DNA from: Symsagittifera roscoffensis
Lineage: Eukaryota; Xenacoelomorpha; Acoela; Convolutidae
DNA: 60,000 nt
Direction: 5' to 3'
Assembly (NCBI RefSeq): GCF_963678635.1
Contig: NC_087070.1
Span: forward strand, 37,143,109-37,203,108
Each line of letters opens with the position of its first letter. Within the stretch, counting starts at the first letter, position 1. This document shows positions 32,751 to 43,230 of the stretch, one piece after another. The notes beneath the pieces were generated by a model that saw only the letters and a list, made by a program, of their open reading frames with translations, was not told the DNA's origin and did no database searches. The position numbers and the translations under genes are program-made.

Positions 32751-33446
32751 TGGATACTATTAATATATCATCTAGAAAGCAGAATGTTTTTTTTTTGTTG
32801 TTAATGGTGCGATCTATCGCTTTTTGAAATTCTGCTGGAATATCTGCCAGGCCATAGAATCCGGTAAAAAATCTTTACTTAACGGTCGCATGTCCCCCAA
32901 CTATGGTAAAGTTGCGTGGTTTGGCAGTTGCCGCGGTAAATTTCAGTTCAAGCGTAATTCAGATCAAGCACCGTAAAATGTATTCTATCTACTGCCTTTG
33001 CAGTTACAATTTGAGCTACACCGTCCAATAACTCATCCACATTCGGCGTTTGATACTTATTTTTAAATAATTGTCTGTTTATCGGTTTTACATCTAATGC
33101 CAACTTAATGGAATCGTCTTTTTTTTAAATATAGTGACAATGGGGAAGATAATACAATCTTTTGTACATTTATATAAAAAAGATGAATGTGGCCTTCTGT
33201 CAACAGTTTTTTGATTTCTCTTTCAAATGTGTTGAATGTGTGTCGGTATTCTTCTGCTTTTTTTCTGAATAGTGCACAATTGGTACTTGAACTTCGTGCT
33301 CACCACGTGTTTTAGATACGTCCTTGATGGTCAAAAAGGTCTTTATATTTTGAATAAAATTTTGATTCCAACCTTCCGACTGCTCGCACAGCAGCACGTC
33401 AAACCTGGACCTTTTTTCTTTTGGTGCTGGTTTTTGTGTAGTACTA
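32751..33446 (-). pseudogene. Ty3/gypsy copy C, reverse transcriptase fragment
   Basis: It carries the FLDD region at the left edge (about 32760-32775) and the start of reverse transcriptase to the right. It is truncated at the duplication junction, so copy C has no RNase H, integrase or 3' LTR. Confidence 0.8.
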
Positions 33447-35029
33447 ATCCCCACTCTATTCTAAAGGTCGAGCCCCAGAATGCATCGTGTACGTCGTTAA
33501 GTTATTAAGAATGTGACCTCCTGGTCTTACCATCCTGCAGATAGTATGTCCGCCTTTACATCTCCAAGTCTCACAAAAGGATGATGATTGTGATACACGA
33601 ATTGAGCCGGCTAGATGTTCTCCTCGGAAAAATTTTGCTTTGCGTGACGATTCAAGAAATTGCTTTGCTGTTGCCCAGTTCAAAAAGGGCTTCCGGTGTC
33701 CACGGTCATCCCCGGTTATCAATTCGCACTAATGCTTTTAGTGATTTCATACTTTCCGATTTTGGATTTTTGCGTATGACTGTTTTCTTTATCTCCAAAT
33801 TTGTAGTAGATTGTTCTTGACATCTGTTTTTGTTCTCTAATCTCCTTTGGATATATCTTCCAATGCTATTCATTCGGCTTACATCCAGCTCTTTTGACAT
33901 GATTTCAAACTCTTCACATGAGTCAATTGTCTGTAAAAAAAATTGCACTCTTCCTTGGAGCTCTCTGTTTCCTCGGTGATCTCATTTACTTGCTCAGATC
34001 TACACATCCGAGCGAAGTGGTTCGGTTTTTTGCAATTTTTGCACTGTGTCCCTCAATGAACGGTTTCCCACATCAATTGCATGGTTTTTTTCGGTGTTAC
34101 GTTGTGTTTTTTCTCCATTCTGGTTGCCTTTTTCTAAACTGATCTTGATTATACCTTTTATTCGTTTGTCCCCTGTTTCCCACCGCTAATAATGGTTCCT
34201 GTTTGATTTTGATTTGAGACCCAGATTGTGATATTGTGCATGCAGCATTTGCGTTCGTTTTTTGAAATGCCTGGATTGTTTGCTTACTTTGTTCGAAATT
34301 TAATGCCCGTTTTAGTGCCTCGTCTGGAAATAAAGTTTGGAACTTGAGTGTATCTTGGAGTGCGGCGCTCCTCATTTTAGAAATAAATAAATCTCTTACT
34401 AATTCATCTTCTTACGTACCCTTGCTGTTTTTTTGCCTGTGTAGTCAATGCGGCATGGAACGCCTCCTGAGTTTCTCCTGTCTCCTACGATCTATTGGAG
34501 AGTTTGTATCTTTCGCATTAATTACTCTGAGATTTTTTGAACGTAGCTTTGGCTAACGCTACTATTTCCTTGAATTCAAGCTTCGAAATTTCTTCTTGCG
34601 GATTTTTCTGTACAAACCGTTTTTCCCTTCTGTTCCTAGAGCGAAAAATTATCTCCATACCAGACGTTTTTGTATTTCATTGTAATATATATTGTGACCA
34701 ACTTTTGGTCCTCTATCTCCCTTTTTTCATCTTCTAATGCTTCGCGGTCTCTGGCTAATCTATCTCGTGTTTCGCGAGCTGTTATTGCAGCGGTTTCTTC
34801 AACCGTTCGAGGTGTTTCTGGCCTCGGTTCTGGTTCCTCTATGACAGCTTTCGTATCTTCCAATAGTAACTCCGGATTTACATTCTCTTTTACCGTTACT
34901 GTCATTAAGAACTGATCAAACCATACCTTGAAGTTCAAGGTTGGGTCTGAATTAGCTGTAGTCCAGAAAAAAGGGAATCCCATGTCGGTCTTATTGTCTT
35001 GCGACAAAAATCCTGCTGGCTGCGCCAGA
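33447..35029 (-). pseudogene. Ty3/gypsy copy C, gag
   Basis: The gag start lies near 35049-34990 (AGFLSQDNK). The capsid-like and coiled segments follow to 34097. The CCHC knuckle (CKNCKKPNHFARMC) is near 34002-34042. Frameshifts are in the same places as in copy B, as expected for a duplicate made after decay began. Confidence 0.8.
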
Positions 35030-35337
35030 TGATAACCAGGTAAAACCACTCGTATATTTAGAAGTAGAAAAAATGACGTTCAATAGTTTGAATTCAAAAG
35101 CTTAAGGTTTCTTTCTTTTGTTCTTTTGTTAATAGCTCAAATCGACTGGCTTAATAGCATGCATGAGTATGGCGAATGAAGTGAACAATAAAAAAACTTC
35201 TAAAACAGCCCCTCTGACTTTGACAATACAAAAGTAACAATATCAATAACATCATTACATAGCGCGAAAAATACGTTTAACTGCAACTGCAATAATAACA
35301 CTATGCTCCAGCTCAAGGTTGCTGCAACCGCAGTACT
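35030..35337 (-). repeat. Ty3/gypsy 5' LTR of copy C
   Basis: This 308-bp LTR is nearly identical to that of copy B (31446-31754). It has the same flank beyond it, showing duplication of the locus rather than a new insertion. Confidence 0.85.
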
Positions 35338-35777
35338 GCACAAATATTGTGATTTCCAAAAGTTTTAGAAATTCTAGCTGAAAACTTTTCTAAAAATGGC
35401 GACGATGTCTCAGACGACAGCAAGGTTTTTAAAGGTATTGTCCTAACTTGAAGAAAATTTTTAATAAATTTTCAAAACTCTCAAAAATTAAAAAAAAAAA
35501 ATATCTCAAAATTCACTATGATTTGAGAGTTCTTATTTCCACATTAGACTAGTTGGCTCTCATAGTGCACAAAATTTAGTACTTAAAAAGTTTTTAAAAA
35601 TCTAACTCCTAATGTAAATTTGTTTATAATTTCTTTGATATAATTTCATTATTTTTTGACATACTTTCAACAGCACAAAGCATGAACTTAGTTTAACTAT
35701 ATCATTTAACTGCAAAGCGCTTTAATTTCCCCTTAGTTGAGCTTTCCACTTGATTCGATAAGACGAGTTTGTTTTGC

Positions 35778-36383
35778 TCTTCCACACATGTTTTTTCAAG
35801 TAAAGGCATGAATGAAAAATGAAACATTAGAACACATGAATGAAAAAAGAAATTATTTGCGTAGTTTCGCGTACTTTTACGGAATTTTTCACAATTTTCC
35901 GGGCTCTTTCACAGTTTTTTGGCATCTTTCCCTCAGGAAGGGCAAAAAAAATATTCTTCGTACTAGTTAGAACATAGTTAAAAGATGCCCGAGGGGAAAA
36001 GAGCCCGGTCCGAGGGCACGAAGTGCCCGATGGCGGCTTTTTTGGTCGAGGCCATCTTCAACTATGTTCTAAATGTTGAAAGTATGTTTTTGCTCTTTCT
36101 GAGGAGAGATGCCGGAAAGTTGTGAAAAAGACCGGGAAGTTGTGAAAGAACCCGGAAAAGTGCGCGAAACTATGCAAATGATTTCTTTTTTCATTCATGC
36201 GTTCTAATATTTCATTTTTCATTCATGCCTCCTCGTGAAAGAGCATGTGTGAAAGAGCAAAAAAATACTCTTCAACAGTTAGAACATAGTTGAGAAGGCT
36301 TCCGGCAAAAAAGCCGCACTCGGGCAATTCGTGCCCTCAGGCCGGGCGCTTTTTCCCTCGGGCATCTTTCAACTATGTTCTAA
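35778..36383. repeat. Nested palindromes plus a complete inverted element
   Basis: Positions 35778-36272 repeat the foldback at 32196-32690. They are followed by the complete 105-bp palindromic element in inverted orientation (36279-36383), bounded by TTAGAACATAGTT and its complement. This shows what the left duplicate lost at its junction. Confidence 0.75.
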
Positions 36384-37239
36384 CTACTACAAAAATCTCA
36401 TTCTTAGTGGACCTTCTAATATTCTATATTCTAAAAAATAAAGTTTAGAAAGAAACAGTCAAATAGCTCTCATATAAAAAATTCTGTTGATTGGAGGCTG
36501 TTTTTGCAAACTTGATATAAAGACTTTAATAAACAATCGATCGTGCGCATACGCCTATGCAAAACTGTTCAACTCTTTGTGGAGAACCCCTGTTGTTCCT
36601 CTGAGTAATATATGCATGCAGTTTTTTTGAATTATCTGGAAAGGTTCTCTGGATTCTCTGGAAGAAGAAGTCTTCTCTAAAATGTCTTGAGAGACTTTAT
36701 AGACACTTTTTAATCAAATTTTCCAATTTTTATATCATCTGGCGAAGTTTTCAAAAAAAAGATAAACTTTTTCTTCGCAAAATTCAAATCAGATCTTTTT
36801 TTCTCTTTCTCAGAATTTCTGCCCTTTTGTTTATTTATTGCCCGAAAAATTTTAAGAACTCACTTTTTTGCTTTAACTGTGCCGGCTTAAAAAAAAACGA
36901 CAGAATGTTTCTGATCTAGGTGGTTTTTTTATAGACACGTACATTTTGAATTGTTATTTGATAAATTTTCAGAAAACTATTTTTTTCTTCTAAAAAATCA
37001 TAATTTTCTGAGGTCATAACTAAAAACTTTTTGCAAGTGACTTTTTTTAATTTTTTTTTAAATTATAGGGTATTGAAGATTATCAATTAGGACCAAATAA
37101 TTCGATTAACTCGCGCAAAAAATCCAAAATTCCATCAAAGTGTAACACAGACAGCAGACTATTACGGCTCAGAATCCTATCAGAAACGATTTAGGTTCAG
37201 CTAATTGTTCATACCAGATTATACTTGATTTTACGCAGT
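36384..37239. other. AT-rich intergenic DNA, nothing recognised
   Basis: No coding, RNA or repeat signal could be supported. Confidence 0.4.
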
Positions 37240-37860
37240 TAGATGAAATTTAAAAGTTTTTTGGAAATTTCGAAAACAAAATGAAGATGACTTTATGTAA
37301 ATTACTCATTTTTGCGGTTAACTTACCTAGATATAAATTAAATTTTTTTGTATTCTGACGTTCTTATACTTAAAATTTAAGGGCGGTAAAAAGTAATTTT
37401 TCCTTATCATCATAGATTTTCTTCGAATTAGTGAAAATTGATTCTTATTTCAATCTAAATTATAAGTTCGTAATTTTGATCTGACAAATTTGAAGCTTCT
37501 GGGTATTTTGTTCAATTTTTTATGGATATTTGTTTTGTTTGTTATCAGCAAACATACGCGTCAAAAAACTAAAACAAAGACCCAAAAACTTCAAATATGC
37601 CAGATCAAAAACACAAACTCATGTTTAAGACGCAAAAAAATTCAATTTTCACAGCTTCAATGAAAATCTATGAAGATAATCAAAAGTTACATGTCAATCC
37701 TAAACTTTTAGGTATAGGAACATTAAAACACAAAAGGTGTCAATTTTTATGTAGGTAAATTAACCACAAAAATGAGAAAAATTACATGAGTTCATCTTCA
37801 TTTTGTTTTTGAAATTTCCTAGAAAGCTTTTGAATTAGATGAAATGAAATACCCTAAAAA
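37240..37860. repeat. Foldback with arms of about 290 bp
   Basis: The left arm (37240-37530) and right arm (37560-37860) are imperfect inverted repeats sharing AACAAAATGAAGATGA, TTTTTGCGGTTAACTTACCTA-like and CATAGATTTTC blocks. The loop is only about 30 bp. Ends and target duplications were not resolved. No coding content was seen. Confidence 0.7.
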
Positions 37861-38544
37861 AGAAACAAAAGGAGGTTTTAAAAAACTAAATTTTGTCTCG
37901 AACTAAATTGTTAGATAAACAGAACTAAATCAGATCTCATCAAATTTGTTGCATGTTAGTCTGAAAAAAGGAGATATCCAGACAAAACTGGAGACTGAGT
38001 CACCCATGACAATTTAATGACACTGATTAGAAAATTAACACAACTATTGAAAAATTTCTGGGTTTAAGATTCTGTATTTACACAATTGATGTCGAAAAAT
38101 ACTGTATTCTTCACACAGCCCGCACTAATCAAAATTGGGTTGAAAATGAACTTTAAATGAGAGTTTTTTTTCAAAATTTCTGAAAACCAACAAACTAAAG
38201 CACCCTAGTCTTTAATATTGGTTTAGGACTCTGTCATATAAAACAAATCGTTCTTTTATACTGTTTTATTTTATATTAACTGCTAAATTGAAAGTTACAC
38301 CAGAAAATGAAAATTAAAAAAAAGCGAAAAACCGAGGGAAATTGCCGCAAAAACATTTTCCAGCAAAAAAACTCTGTAAAATGCATCAAATTTTAGTTAT
38401 ACTGTTTAAGGGTCAAAGCTATACTGCACAGGAGTCAAATACATGAAAAAGTGGAACGGTAAGACCTATACAAATTTAAGCAGTTTTCAGTTGGGTAACA
38501 AAACTGTTTACATAGAAAAAATCTAGTTCATCCCGCACTGGAGC

Positions 38545-39320
38545 TCCATGAATAATAATCGATTACATTGTCATTTTATCATCTTTAAAATTACAAAATA
38601 GTCGATTATAATTCATCAAAAATGGATTATATTCCAATAATTTTTTACATCAATATATCATAATCGATTATATTCCTTATTTTTTATGCCAATATAATCC
38701 CTTATAATCGAATATAATCAATTATATTGGATTTTTTGAGAAATTAATCATAAAATGTACAAATTTCTTTCAAAGTTATCGCATTTCCTGTTTAGTGCAG
38801 TTTCTACGCATTAGGTTTCATAAAATGTTACTTTTCACTTTTCAATTTTTATAATTTTTGTCTTATCTTCTGTTTAGCTCCTCCCTGTTTAACACCCCCC
38901 CCCCCCCCCTGTTTCCCCCCGTTTAGTGGGGGAGGGGGTTTGGGCAAACACGGACGGATGGGGGCAAAGTGGGGGTGGGGGGGCGGGGGGTTAATTCGAG
39001 TAGGTTTAGATTGCGAACGCGAACAGGCCGTGAGTAACGCAGAAATGTTGCAAGTTTTGCAAATGATTTTGCAAAAAAATGTATTGGTTTTAATCCGTGA
39101 GAATCAATTATATTGGATTTTCAATGGGTTATAATCCATTATAATGGATTTCAAATGGATTATAATCCATTATAATGGGTTTTAATGGATTGTGGTTTTT
39201 TACGAAAATATCGAATATAATGACGATATAATCGATTTCGTGGTCTAAATTGTCAACAATAATGGATTATAATGACAACATTTTAGACTACAATTTTCCA
39301 TTATAATCGATTATTATCCA
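38545..39320. repeat. AT-rich cluster of TAATCC/GGATTA and TAATCGATTA motifs
   Basis: Two blocks (38560-38730 and about 39100-39320) carry many short palindromes such as TAATCGATTA and ATTATAATCCATTATAATGG. They flank a C/G-rich core. The spacing is irregular, so it is a degenerate motif cluster rather than a clean satellite. Confidence 0.6.
38895..38991 (+). repeat. C15 run followed by a G-rich, quadruplex-prone tract
   Basis: A run of 15 C (38895-38909) is followed at 38928-38991 by at least six runs of four or more G (for example GTGGGGGTGGGGGGGCGG). The plus strand could form a G-quadruplex or pair with the upstream C run. A nominal open frame here is low-complexity. Confidence 0.65.
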
Positions 39321-39734
39321 TGGAACTACGGTGCGCAATTTTTGTAAGCCACTTTCTTGCAAAAATGGGTAATGGGTGTACAACTGCTACCTGTATTTCT
39401 GTTGTGCAATTATGGGCAAAAGTATGGTTTCTCGTGGTATTTTCTAAATGCTTGATCAATTACATCTCAGTCACAAAACTTCCCTAATGCTACAGGCGCT
39501 GACCCAAAGTGCACTGAGAAAACTCTTTGCCAGAGGAGAAGGTACGAGTATGAAAGTTGGGTTAACGGAAAAAGCAAGTATGAAGGATGCGTATCGCAGT
39601 TTTTGTAGATATCTTAAAACATGCACGTAAACATGCGAGCCATGTTATCGAAACTTTTAAGGTCTAATAATTTTCTTCGGGGACCCATATATTATACTTG
39701 TTTTAACCAGAGGACAGTGTTTGGTGACAAAGAC

Positions 39735-39746
39735 GGGATTCGAACC
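39735..39746 (-). other. tRNA-like B box (possible tRNA pseudogene or SINE piece)
   Basis: The minus strand reads GGGTTCGAATCCC inside GTGCGTGGGTTCGAATCCCG, like the T-arm of a serine-type tRNA, followed by CTTTGTCACC like an acceptor end. No matching 5' acceptor, A box or anticodon stem was found within 90 bp upstream. It is therefore at most a 3' remnant or a tRNA-derived repeat. Confidence 0.4.
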
Positions 39747-39928
39747 CACGCACCCCCTAAGCGCGTTTCAAATTTTCGTTACTTTAGTAGGTGCTCACAG
39801 CAGTTTCATCAGACTGATTTAGTAGCTCAGTTTGTGTTTCAAACTTTTATGTACCAATCTAGAGAATACGTTTGAGAGTCAATGAAACTCTACGAATATA
39901 GTCGGAGGGGGCTATGAATATAATTTAA

Positions 39929-40011
39929 GCTACTATGGCCGAGTGGTTAAGGCGTTGGACTTAAGATCCAATGGACAATAGTCCTCCTGGGTTCGAACCC
40001 CAGTGGTAGCA
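39929..40011 (+). tRNA. tRNA-Leu (anticodon TAA)
   Basis: The 83-nt gene has acceptor GCTACTA paired with TGGTAGC and discriminator A. The A box is TGGCCGAGTGGTTAAGG. The anticodon stem TTGGA/TCCAA closes loop CTTAAGA, with TAA at 39962-39964 reading UUA. A long variable arm has stem GGAC/GTCC, and the B box is GGTTCGAACCC. A long variable arm plus this anticodon identifies a class II leucine tRNA. No intron and no encoded CCA are present, as in eukaryotes. No T-run terminator follows within about 30 bp. Confidence 0.97.
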
Positions 40012-40470
40012 TACCTTATCAAGATTGCAACATCGAAACGACGTCAAATCTATAAATAATTTAGAAATCCGAAAATTCCAAAAACAAACTTTCGTTATTC
40101 CAAATCCGAAACTTTCGGCTGCGCCTTTTAATAGCTCAAAAATCCACGAGAAGACTAAAACGTGAGGTCAATTCAAAGATATGCACTGTATTTAGAAACG
40201 TCAGAATCTCAGTCGTAATGGTAGAGACTTATAAGGTATTCTCAGATGCATACAGCAGTACTCTAGTTTAACTTTCAGAATAACAAAAACGACGAGTGAA
40301 CCAAAATTATTTGCTATTAATAAATCAAACAGCATTACAACTCTCGGCAGTGTGATCGTTAAGTTAACTACAATATCAGATCATGAGTCTTCTTACAGAT
40401 AGTATTAAAAATAGCAATTTTTGATCTATTTGTACCAATCATTTGGGTCACATTGGGGTTTTCCAGGTAA

Positions 40471-40669
40471 ACCCGGGTCGAGGAGCTCACTTATTGTTTC
40501 GACCGTCTCGACTAAAACTCGGTATGTTTCGACCGTGCTCGACCAAAAAAAAGTGTGCTCAACTGTGCTCGAGTTATGTTTCGAATTTGGGCTTGACCAA
40601 AACCCCTGTCTGACTGAGATGTGCTCGACTTAAAAAGTCAGAACATGAAATGAGCACCACGACCCGGGT
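40471..40669. mobile_element. MITE with ACCCGGGTCG terminal inverted repeats
   Basis: It begins ACCCGGGTCGAGGAGCTCA and ends with a near complement (TGAGCACCACGACCCGGGT). The interior carries several short CTCGAC/GTTTCGACC sub-repeats. It is 199 bp long with no coding content. The target duplication was not clear. Confidence 0.6.
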
Positions 40670-41214
40670 AAAAAAAAACTTACCACGGGAAGCTATACTC
40701 ATGCGCAAAGGAGCGATTAGGCGAAAAATTTCAACCAATCAATGTCCTTTTAACGTTCAAAAACTGACAGATTTTATCACTTTTGTGCATCAAATTTATG
40801 ACTGACTAAATTTTTGCGTTTTGGTCCTTTGCGCGTGAGCGATTTCCGCTCATCACGAATATTCTCGTTTTAACTATTTTCTATTTGAGCAAAGCAAACG
40901 AAGTGTGCACTGGTTTTACAACTAAGGCATACTTCAGCCAATTAGTGCATACATTCATGGGTTGACCAAAACTTGTAATCATATCATTTTCACATTTGAG
41001 GAAATTTTTATCCTACAATTTTTTTTAAGTTCATATAAACCAAAACTTGTATGAAATTTGTATATTAAGCATTTATTCATGCATAAAAATTATGGTATAG
41101 GCAGTTTTTCAAGCGAGCAATTTGTACGCTAAATGAATTTTGCATGTGATGAAAAAAGTTATTGATAGAATTTTTTTAAAGTTTGAATGAAAATGTATGA
41201 TGAGCTTTTTTAAT
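40670..41214. other. Intergenic DNA, nothing recognised
   Basis: No coding, RNA or repeat signal could be supported. Confidence 0.4.
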
Positions 41215-41222
41215 GGTCTATG

Positions 41223-41540
41223 CAGTAGCGGATTTAGCGGGGATTCGACCCCCTGCCGACTCAAAGGGGGTCCCCCCTTTGTACAATTTTGAGGTATCCA
41301 TTTTTGGCTGACTGACCTTCGGCGGCAATCTATACTAATTTTGAGGAGGGAGCGCAACTTTTTGGTCTTTTTTAAAACTTGGCTGCGCCGCAGAAAATTT
41401 GGTTAAATTAGGGTCTTTAAAGTGGTTTGGGAAAGCTCAGAAAATCAATTTGGTCGACCTAAAAAAAAGTCGACAAAGTATTCAAAATTTTTTTTGAAAA
41501 TCCGCCTCCCCCCCTCGAGAAATTCCTAGATCCCCGCCTG
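41223..41540. mobile_element. hAT-type MITE with intact 8-bp target duplication
   Basis: It starts CAGTAGCGGATTTAGCGG and ends TAGATCCCCGCCTG, with the family interior between. It is flanked by the perfect direct repeat GGTCTATG (41215-41222 and 41541-41548). At 318 bp it is shorter than 12249-12651 by internal deletion. Confidence 0.88.
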
Positions 41541-41606
41541 GGTCTATGTATGAATGCAGAAGATGCAATTGTTTGTGGGGAACTTAACCCGCGATGTCAT
41601 AACAAG

Positions 41607-43230
41607 TTTGAAAGTCTTGGTTAAGGAAATCAAGCTATGTGATAAATAATATCTCTACCAAAAGTTGATCTGAGTACTAGTGAAAAAATGCCGCGCTCAA
41701 ACTACAATAAACTAGTTACAACTTCAATCTGTGCAATAAATAGTGATGAATATATCCGTCTTATCAAAAGCTGATCAAAAAAACTTTAAGAATTCTTTAA
41801 AATCAGATATTATAATCGTAACCTTGCCTACTACAGAAACCCAAATTGCAAATGACGAGATGAAAAAACTATAGAAACAAACGCTCAAAATCAAGTATCT
41901 GTGCACCATGTTTGAACACTGCACATGCTGTCCTAGAGCCACCTTTTCACACAATAGTAAATTTCAGGCCTTTTTGTGAAACTATTTTATATGCTCAGTT
42001 GTAAAACTTATGCTTAAAAATTTAGAAATACACGCTCAAATTGAACACAAGAAAAATGAGCCACAGAAATTGGAAGTTAGATTGATAAGCTTAGCGGATC
42101 TTTACACCCAATCGTTGCGAGTTAAGCCAAGTGCTATAAAACCTTGGCAAACAAGGTATGCTATGTCTTTACACAGAGAAGAAGCAGAGCTTCTTACCAT
42201 TTCCAATACAACAAGCATATCATGACAAACTAGCAGACGAAAGCAGCTGTCAAGAAAACGATAAATACCAAAACGTTCATCTCTTTGTTTCAGTTTGCCT
42301 TGAAAATTGTGTTTTCACAAAAACATGCCAAATAAGACAGTTGTAAATTAAACTTGCATCGAAACAAAACTTACGATGCGGTAACAAAGCCAGTAAATTT
42401 AGATCAGATATCCGTTAAACCAAATATGTTTCCGAAAAGTTGTTGAGAAATTTTGTTTAACATTGCCATAAAAAACTTGCTATAAAACGTTTTTCGCTCA
42501 TCTCCAGTGAGGCAATATGAGGTCCTTGAGCCAATCAAGTAGAGTCACAATACATAGAAGTTGCAGTTTTTTTGCTTTCAACGACATTTTCATGGATATT
42601 TTCATCACCTTTGTTCTTTTCTCTGCAACCATTAGAGATACAGGAAAAGATTTGACTCATGCTTTATGAAACTACTTGAAAAAATCTTGCCGAATCAAAG
42701 AATGAAAAAAAAACTGAGAAAACTTGTTTTGAAGGCGTAAAATAGCCACTTAATCATAACTAGTTATATTGTTTCTCGTACTTTTGTCGAACTTTCTGGT
42801 ATAAGCGCCTAAGACCTTTTACTATCTGTATCATCAAAACCGATACGACAATTTATTGACGCCGGACCGCAGAAGTTTTTCAATTCCTTTTTCTGTGGTG
42901 TTTCGGCGGCAGAAAGAGTCAGTGAAGCTTATTAGCTTCCCAAAAACCAATTTGAGTCCATAAACTCAAGTTTCTATGTTCTTTTTAAGAATGTTTCTAG
43001 ACCACTAACACATCTGTAACTAATTATGACTAACTGGCTATTTTCGGCCTTCAAAACAAAAATTATCAATATTTGACTCGCTAAGCTCATTTCAAATAAT
43101 TTCATAAAGCATGTATCAAAATTCCATATCTGTATTTTTTTTGTTGCAGAGGAAAAATCACTAAGAATATCCAATCGATTGCTCGTTGAAAGCAAAAAAG
43201 TTGCAGCTCCCACGTTCCAGGACTGCAGAA
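41607..43230. repeat. Tandem unit 1 (about 1.62 kb) with internal foldback
   Basis: It starts TTTGAAAGTCTTGGTTAAG and is repeated directly at 43231 onward, diverged by substitutions and small indels. Its right half is a foldback: arms about 42558-42780 and 43000-43210 share TTGTTTTGAAGG, TTTGCTTTCAACGA and CATGCTTTATGAAA in inverted orientation. Short open frames in the left half are not conserved with the next unit. Confidence 0.8.

Larger units (their letters stand above)
32751..36332. repeat. Tandem duplication, right copy
   Basis: This is a direct repeat of 29196-32750, beginning inside the reverse transcriptase without any element boundary. Several protein stretches are identical to the left copy, for example the 92-residue gag segments at 30513-30791 and 34097-34375. 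It differs by small indels, including about 25 bp near 33645-33670 that the left copy lacks. Confidence 0.85.

Noticed and set aside
39621-39875. A frame containing DGIRTHAPPKRVSN
   Set aside because: This type of peptide comes from reading across a tRNA-like B box and is a known artefact.
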